Below are positions 59,877 to 64,000 of a DNA stretch of 64,000 nucleotides, piece by piece. The stretch is from the NCBI GenBank assembly GCA_019232625.1, contig JAFANP010000052.1, forward strand, positions 61,911 through 125,910, in the 5' to 3' direction. The stretch comes from Alphaproteobacteria bacterium (GTDB taxonomy: Bacteria > Pseudomonadota > Alphaproteobacteria > Sphingomonadales > Sphingomonadaceae). How positions within the stretch are numbered: position 1 is the stretch's first letter; every line of letters begins with the position of its first letter. The notes beneath the pieces were generated by a model. The model was not told the origin of the DNA and did not search any database. It saw nothing but the letters and a program-made list of their open reading frames with translations. Made by a program: the position numbers and the translations under genes.

Positions 59877-60743
59877 ATGAGCGAGTGGACGATCGGAATC
59901 ATCGGCGGCTCCGGCCTCTACGCGCTGGACGCGCTCGAGGAAGCGCAATGGGTCGAGGTGGAGACGCCGTGGGGCGCCCCGTCCGACGCTTTGCTCGTCG
60001 GCCGCCTGCACGGCGTCCGCTTCGTCTTCCTGCCGCGGCACGGGCGCGGCCACCGGATCCCGCCCTCCCAGATCAACGTCCGCGCCAATATCGACGCGCT
60101 GAAGCGCGCCGGCTGCACCGATCTCGTCGCCGTCTCCGCGATCGGCTCCCTGCGCGAGGCCCTTCCGCCGGGCCGGTTCGTGGTGGTGGACCAGTTCGTC
60201 GACCGCACCGCCGGGCGTCCGGCGAGCTTCTTCGGCCCCGGCCTCGTCGCCCACGTCTCGATGGCGGACCCGGTCTGCCCGCGCCTCTCGGCCCTCGTCG
60301 CCGAGGCGGCGGAAGCGGCCGGGGCGCAGGTCGCGCGCGGCGCCACCTATCTCGCCATGGAAGGCCCGCAATTCTCCTCCCGCGCCGAGAGCCGGCTCTA
60401 CCGGCAATGGGGCTGCGACGTCATCGGCATGACCGCCATGCCCGAGGCGAAGCTCGCCCGCGAGGCGGAGCTGCCCTACGCGCTGGTCGGCATGGTGACG
60501 GATTATGACGGCTGGCGCGAGGGCGAGGCGCCGGTCGAGGTGTCCGAGGTGATCGCCCGCCTCCACGCCAACGCCGCCGCGGCGCGGGCGACGATCGAGG
60601 CGCTGGCGAGGGCCCTGCCGCCGGAACGCGCGCCTTCCCCCATCGACACGGCGCTCGACGACGCGATCATCACCGCGCCCGAAGCGCGCGATCCCGCCAT
60701 GCTCGCGAAGCTGGACGCCGTCTGCCGCCGCCTGGAGCGATAG
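59877..60743 (+). CDS. mtnP: S-methyl-5'-thioadenosine phosphorylase
   Basis: 288 residues. Purine nucleoside phosphorylase family, cleaving methylthioadenosine with phosphate in the methionine salvage pathway. Signatures: IGIIGGSGLYALDALEEAQW, FLPRHGRGHRIPPSQINVRA, YLAMEGPQFSSRAESRLYR and DVIGMTAMPEAKLAREAELP. Methylthioadenosine is also a by-product of LuxI and polyamine synthesis, so the enzyme is relevant to the quorum-sensing locus although not linked to it. Confidence 0.95.
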   Translation: MSEWTIGIIGGSGLYALDALEEAQWVEVETPWGAPSDALLVGRLHGVRFVFLPRHGRGHRIPPSQINVRANIDALKRAGCTDLVAVSAIGSLREALPPGRFVVVDQFVDRTAGRPASFFGPGLVAHVSMADPVCPRLSALVAEAAEAAGAQVARGATYLAMEGPQFSSRAESRLYRQWGCDVIGMTAMPEAKLAREAELPYALVGMVTDYDGWREGEAPVEVSEVIARLHANAAAARATIEALARALPPERAPSPIDTALDDAIITAPEARDPAMLAKLDAVCRRLER

Positions 60744-60779
60744 CGCCCCGGAGCAATCGGCGCCTGGCTCCTCCCAATC

Positions 60780-60976
60780 CCGTTCGGGCTGAGCTTGTCG
60801 AAGCCCATCCCTTTTCTTTCAAGATAAGAAGGAGCGAGCGGTTGGGGTGCTTCAACTAGGGTCGGTCCTGATTTGATGGAACCCCTTCTTCCGTTCGGGC
60901 TGAGCTTGTCGAAGCCCTTTCCTTCTCCTCACGGAGTCGAACAAGAAAAGGGCTTCGACAGGCTCAGCCCGAACGG
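60780..60976. repeat. Three REP-like copies of GTTCGGGCTGAGCTTGTCGA
   Basis: Two copies of CGTTCGGGCTGAGCTTGTCG followed by AAGCCC in direct orientation (60780-60806, 60891-60917), and one inverted copy (60951-60976; AAGGGCTTCGACAGGCTCAG). The last two form a hairpin of about 85 bp. This repeat is widespread in sphingomonad genomes. The rest of this 275-bp gap holds no gene. Confidence 0.85.
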
Positions 60977-61018
60977 TGTTTCAGCTTGAGCGGGACAAAC
61001 TCTAGGTCCCTCTGCGCG

Positions 61019-61891
61019 CTAGGCCGCCGTCTCGCCGAGGGCCTGCGCATAGGGCCGCGCTCGGATCCAGCGGCTGGCCAGCCACTTCTCACCCGCCTTC
61101 ACCGGCAGCCCGGCATGGCCGGAGGCGGGATCGCGGCGGCCGTCGGGCGCCGTGTTGCGGAACAGGATGGCGTCGCCCGGCCGCCCCCTGAGCGCCAGGC
61201 GCGGCGTCTCGAACCAGGTCTCGCCCCCCTCGAAACCGTCGCTCAGCCAGACGAGGAAGGTCATCGTCCGCTGGTTGGCGAAGCCCGGTATCGCGTCGAA
61301 ATGGGTGCGATATTCGCCGCCCGGCCGATAGCGCAGCACCTGAAGCGGCTCGCCCTGCGTAACGGCGGTGCCGCTCGCCGCGGCGAGGCGCCGGTTGAGC
61401 GCGTGCACCGCCGGAGTCTCGAGGGGCGCGGTGAAGCCAACGCCCTCGCCCACCCGCAGCGGGTCGGGGCGCTGGCGGCCCGTCGCCGGATCGACGACGG
61501 CGGCGGGCGCCAGCATCGGCGTCGCGGCCTCGACCAGGTAGCGGCACTCGGCGGCCGACAGGAGCGCCTCGAAGCGCAGGACGTGCGGCGCCTCGCACAG
61601 CGTCTCTCCGATGGGGATGTGGACCGGGTCGCCGGCCTCGTCGAGCGCCATCGCCTCGATCCGCGCCAGCTCCGCGGCGGAACGCCGGCCGCTGCGGGCC
61701 AGCTCGCGGAGCAGGCGCAGAGCGCCCGGCCAGTCCCTTGGGCCGCCGACTCCCGCGGCGAGCAGGTTGACGAAGACCACCGCCGCCCGGCGCTCCCCTT
61801 CGGCGGCGGCGCGCCGGAACAGCTCGCGCGCCGTGCCCGCCTCGCCGGCGCGCAGCCGCGCCGCCGCGGCCTCGAACAGAGCCTCACCCAT
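61019..61891 (-). CDS. Prolyl 4-hydroxylase-like Fe(II)/2-oxoglutarate dioxygenase
   Basis: 290 residues. An N-terminal helical region (about 1-85) with Sel1/TPR-like features (ARELFRRAAAEGERRAAVVF) precedes a P4Hc catalytic domain: VLRFEALLSAAECRYLVEAA, HxD iron ligands in YRTHFDAIPGF, the distal His in ASGHAGLPV, and the 2-oxoglutarate-binding residue in EKWLASRWIRARPY. Substrate unknown; probably a protein or peptide proline. Stands alone. Confidence 0.87.
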   Translation of the reverse strand: MGEALFEAAAARLRAGEAGTARELFRRAAAEGERRAAVVFVNLLAAGVGGPRDWPGALRLLRELARSGRRSAAELARIEAMALDEAGDPVHIPIGETLCEAPHVLRFEALLSAAECRYLVEAATPMLAPAAVVDPATGRQRPDPLRVGEGVGFTAPLETPAVHALNRRLAAASGTAVTQGEPLQVLRYRPGGEYRTHFDAIPGFANQRTMTFLVWLSDGFEGGETWFETPRLALRGRPGDAILFRNTAPDGRRDPASGHAGLPVKAGEKWLASRWIRARPYAQALGETAA

Positions 61892-61982
61892 GCACCGGCG
61901 ATAGGCGATAAGCCCGGCCGGACCAATGGCCGCGCCCGCGAAACCGCTTTCGCCCGCGGCGGCGGCCGTCTAGGCCGCGGCC

Positions 61983-62363
61983 ATGCCCCTCGACCTTCCC
62001 CCTTATGCCGAGCTGCTCGGCCTCAGGACCGAGGAGCGCGACGGCGAGACTCTCTGGGTCATGCCGTTCGGCGAGCGGGTGGTCGGCCGGCCCGGCTTCC
62101 TCCACGGCGGCGCCATCGCCGGCCTCCTCGAATTCGCCGCCTTGGGGACGGTCGGCGCCGCTCTCGAAGAGGGAGCCAGCGCTCGGCCGATCAACGTCAG
62201 CGTCGACTTCCTGCGCGGCGGAGTCGAGCACGACACCTACGCCTCGGCCCTCGTCACCCGCCTCGGCAACCGCGTCGCCAATGTCGAGGCGCACGCCTGG
62301 CAGCACGACCGGGCAAGGCCCATCGCCGCCGCGAAGATGAACCTGATGCTCCGCCGCGCCTGA
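61983..62363 (+). CDS. PaaI-type hotdog thioesterase
   Basis: 126 residues. Hotdog-fold acyl-CoA thioesterase with the family centre GRPGFLHGGAIAGLLEFAAL (HGG motif) and NVSVDFLRGGVEHDTYASAL. The Asp/Glu nucleophile equivalent lies in LLEFAA. Close to two acyl-CoA dehydrogenase genes, suggesting fatty-acid or aromatic acyl-CoA turnover. Confidence 0.87.
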   Translation: MPLDLPPYAELLGLRTEERDGETLWVMPFGERVVGRPGFLHGGAIAGLLEFAALGTVGAALEEGASARPINVSVDFLRGGVEHDTYASALVTRLGNRVANVEAHAWQHDRARPIAAAKMNLMLRRA

Positions 62364-62394
62364 ACCCCCCTCCCTGCACGCAGGAAGGGGCCGC

Positions 62395-63537
62395 CTACCC
62401 GCCGCGCTTCATCGTCTCGCGCGCGACCACCAGCTGCTGGACCTGGCTCGTCCCCTCGTAGATTCGGAACAGCCGGACGTCGCGATAGAGCCGCTCGATG
62501 CCGTAATCGGCGATATAGCCGGCGCCGCCGAATATCTGCACCGCCCGGTCCGCCACCCGCCCCACCATCTCGCTTGCGAAATATTTGGCCGCCGCCGCCT
62601 CGAGCGTGATCGGCGCGCCTGCATCCTTCTTCTCCGCCGCCTCCAGCACGAGCGCCCGCGCGGCCATCGCCTCGGTCTTGGAATCGGCGATCATCGCCTG
62701 GACGAGCTGGAAGTCGGCTATCGGCCGCCCGAACTGCCGGCGCGTCCCGGCGTAGGCGACGACGTCCTCGATCAGCCGCTCGGCGACTCCGACGCAGACC
62801 GCCGCGATGTGCAGCCGCCCCCGGTCCAGCACCCGCATGGCGATGCGGAACCCCTCCCCTTCCTCGCCGAGCCGGTTGGCGACGGGGACCGGCGTGTCGT
62901 CGAAGGTGACGTCGCAGACATGGGCGCCCTGCTGGCCCATCTTGCGCTCCGGCTTGCCCACGCCGACGCCGGGAAGCGCCGCCGGCACCAGGAAGGCTGA
63001 GACGCCCTTCGCCCCCGGCTCGCCGGTCCGCGCCATGACGGTGAACAAGGACGCCTTGTCGGCATTGGTGATGAAGCGCTTTGTCCCGGTCAGCCGGTAG
63101 ACGTCGCCCTGCCGCACCGCCTTGGTCTGCACCGACGCGCTGTCCGATCCCGCCTCGGGCTCGGTGAGCGCGAAGCTTGTGATCACCTCGCCGCTGGCGA
63201 TGCGCGGCAGCCATTCGCGCTTCTGCACCTCGCTCCCGGCCATCACCAGGCCCTGGCTGCCGATGCCGACATTGGTGCCGAAGACGGAGCGGAAGGCGGG
63301 GCTGGTCCGCCCCAGCTCCAGCGCCACCCGCGCCTCCTCGCCCATATTGAGGCCGAGGCCGCCATGTTCGAGCGGGATGGAGAGGCCGAACAGCCCCATC
63401 TCCCGCATCTCCTCGACGATCTCGGGCGGGACCTCGTCCTCCTCCCCCACCCGCCCCTCGAGCGGCCGCAGCCGCTCGGCGACGAACCGCCTCACCGTGG
63501 CGAGGAGCAGGTCGAGCGATTCGGGGTCCAGGGTCAT
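62395..63537 (-). CDS. Acyl-CoA dehydrogenase
   Basis: 380 residues, complete FAD-dependent acyl-CoA dehydrogenase. FAD/substrate-binding signature ITSFALTEPEAGSDSASVQT, TGTKRFITNADKASLFTVMA, then RRQFGRPIADFQLVQAMIAD and the C-terminal IFGGAGYIADYGIERLYRDV with RIYEGTSQVQQLVVARE, which contains the catalytic Glu. The ATG giving MTLDPESLDLLL is used. Specificity unknown. Confidence 0.94.
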   Translation of the reverse strand: MTLDPESLDLLLATVRRFVAERLRPLEGRVGEEDEVPPEIVEEMREMGLFGLSIPLEHGGLGLNMGEEARVALELGRTSPAFRSVFGTNVGIGSQGLVMAGSEVQKREWLPRIASGEVITSFALTEPEAGSDSASVQTKAVRQGDVYRLTGTKRFITNADKASLFTVMARTGEPGAKGVSAFLVPAALPGVGVGKPERKMGQQGAHVCDVTFDDTPVPVANRLGEEGEGFRIAMRVLDRGRLHIAAVCVGVAERLIEDVVAYAGTRRQFGRPIADFQLVQAMIADSKTEAMAARALVLEAAEKKDAGAPITLEAAAAKYFASEMVGRVADRAVQIFGGAGYIADYGIERLYRDVRLFRIYEGTSQVQQLVVARETMKRGG

Positions 63538-63547
63538 TGCGTCGCTC

Positions 63548-63653
63548 CCCCCTCCCTGCACGCAGGGAGGGGCCGGGGGTGGGTGCGTTTCCGGATGGGC
63601 ACCGCCGCGTCCGACGGACCCACCCCTAGCCCCTCCCTGCGTGCAGGGAGGGG
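63548..63653. repeat. CCCTCCCTGCACGCAGGGAGGGG palindromic repeat
   Basis: Two identical hairpins (CCCCTCCCTGC-N2-GCAGGGAGGGG) flank a centre with the pair GGGGGTGGGT / ACCCACCCCT. It fills the gap between the two acyl-CoA dehydrogenase genes. A single half-copy lies just after the other end of the first dehydrogenase gene (about 62366-62388), so that gene is bracketed by the repeat. Confidence 0.8.
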
Positions 63654-63663
63654 AATGCCTCGG

Positions 63664-64000
63664 TCAATAGCCGCGCATCCGCGCCAGCTTGTCGGCCTGG
63701 TAGTTGGGGTCGCCGAACAGCTCGTTCAGCGTCCGGTCGCGCTTCATGTAGAGGCCGATATCATATTCGTCGGTCATGCCGATGCCGCCGTGCATCTGCA
63801 CGCCCTCCTTCACCGCCAGCGCCGAGGCCTGCCCCGCTTTGGCCTTGGCGACAGACACCATCGCCTCCGCATCGGGGCTGCCCTCGTCGAGCAATTGCTG
63901 CGCCTTCAGCGCCGCCGCGCGGGCAATCTCCAGCTCGGAATAGAGGTGCGCGGTGCGATGCTGGAGCACCTGGAACTCGCCGATCTGGCGGCCGAACTGC
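63664..64000 (-). CDS. Acyl-CoA dehydrogenase, C-terminal part (cut at right edge)
   Basis: C-terminal 110 or so residues of a second acyl-CoA dehydrogenase: FGRQIGEFQVLQHRTAHLYS, SVAKAKAGQASALAVKEGVQ and MHGGIGMTDEYDIGLYMKRD, ending LARMRGY. It is a different subgroup from the neighbouring enzyme (MHGGIGMTDEYDI instead of IFGGAGYI-EGTSQ). The N-terminal part lies outside the window. Confidence 0.93.
   Translation of the reverse strand, partial: QFGRQIGEFQVLQHRTAHLYSELEIARAAALKAQQLLDEGSPDAEAMVSVAKAKAGQASALAVKEGVQMHGGIGMTDEYDIGLYMKRDRTLNELFGDPNYQADKLARMRGY

Noticed and set aside
55754..60508. 1584-codon plus-strand frame across several genes
   Set aside because: It crosses at least four well-supported genes on the opposite strand and part of mtnP in another frame.

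Overview
The window is high-GC chromosomal DNA that reads as an alphaproteobacterium of the order Sphingomonadales. The pointers are a luxI-phyH gene pair, several PilZ and FixJ-type regulators, ccmCDEFG order, dispersed GTTCGGGCTGAGCTTGTCGA repeats, and gene families typical of sphingomonads. This assignment is inference; there is no rRNA and only one tRNA here. Genes are dense on both strands, often with ATGA or GTGA overlaps, and almost every gene has long shadow reading frames in other frames.

Layout. 1-3742: cytochrome c maturation operon (ccmC-D-E-F-G, minus strand, cut at the left edge). 3797-7740: an EamA permease and rmuC, set between arrays of hairpin repeats. 7757-12066: a quorum-sensing locus (luxI-phyH-winged-helix regulator, divergent cytochrome P450, convergent luxR) with an 18-bp inverted repeat midway between luxI and the P450. 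12157-21250: mostly housekeeping genes (acetyltransferase, PilZ, ppa, xth, erpA, purS-purQ, queuosine precursor transporter, tRNA-Arg). 21328-29109: class III aminotransferase, a PilZ plus GGDEF-EAL pair, an 841-residue fusion of a FixJ-like response regulator to a PAS histidine kinase, and a MEDS-LuxR regulator. 29121-32599: a minimal chaperone-usher pilus (SCPU pilin, chaperone, usher).

33027-36029 is the most unusual stretch. An extra ftsZ-like gene without the usual C-terminal peptide is followed by an mraZ-like gene and a small CxxC protein, then by two tandem 58- and 65-residue peptides that look like ribosomally synthesised natural-product precursors. The two peptide genes share a leader, a PETGAS junction, a Ser/Cys core and a similar upstream TTGACA block. 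Next come an S53 peptidase, an orphan secretin, and a split VioB-like pair (ferritin-like protein plus VioB N-terminal-like protein), followed by secreted or surface proteins including a 1206-residue RTX protein.

50253-64000: small envelope proteins, a probable 5-oxoproline or hydantoin utilisation operon (PuuD-like, 5-oxoprolinase, DUF969, DUF979, DUF2891), mtnP, a prolyl-4-hydroxylase-like dioxygenase, a thioesterase and two acyl-CoA dehydrogenases (the last cut by the right edge).

A recurring theme is palindromic repeats. Four copies of one element of about 125 bp all lie inside reading frames (ccmF, twice in the oxoprolinase gene, and DUF969) and are translated as inserts or tails of about 42 residues, as described for Rickettsia palindromic elements. 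A separate GGGGACA-TTAC hairpin family forms tandem arrays between genes. A 14-15-bp motif, CTAC(C/G)GT(A/G)-TTTCC, lies upstream of the PilZ/GGDEF-EAL, FixJ-FixL-fusion and pilus operons, all in the same orientation, and may mark a regulon.
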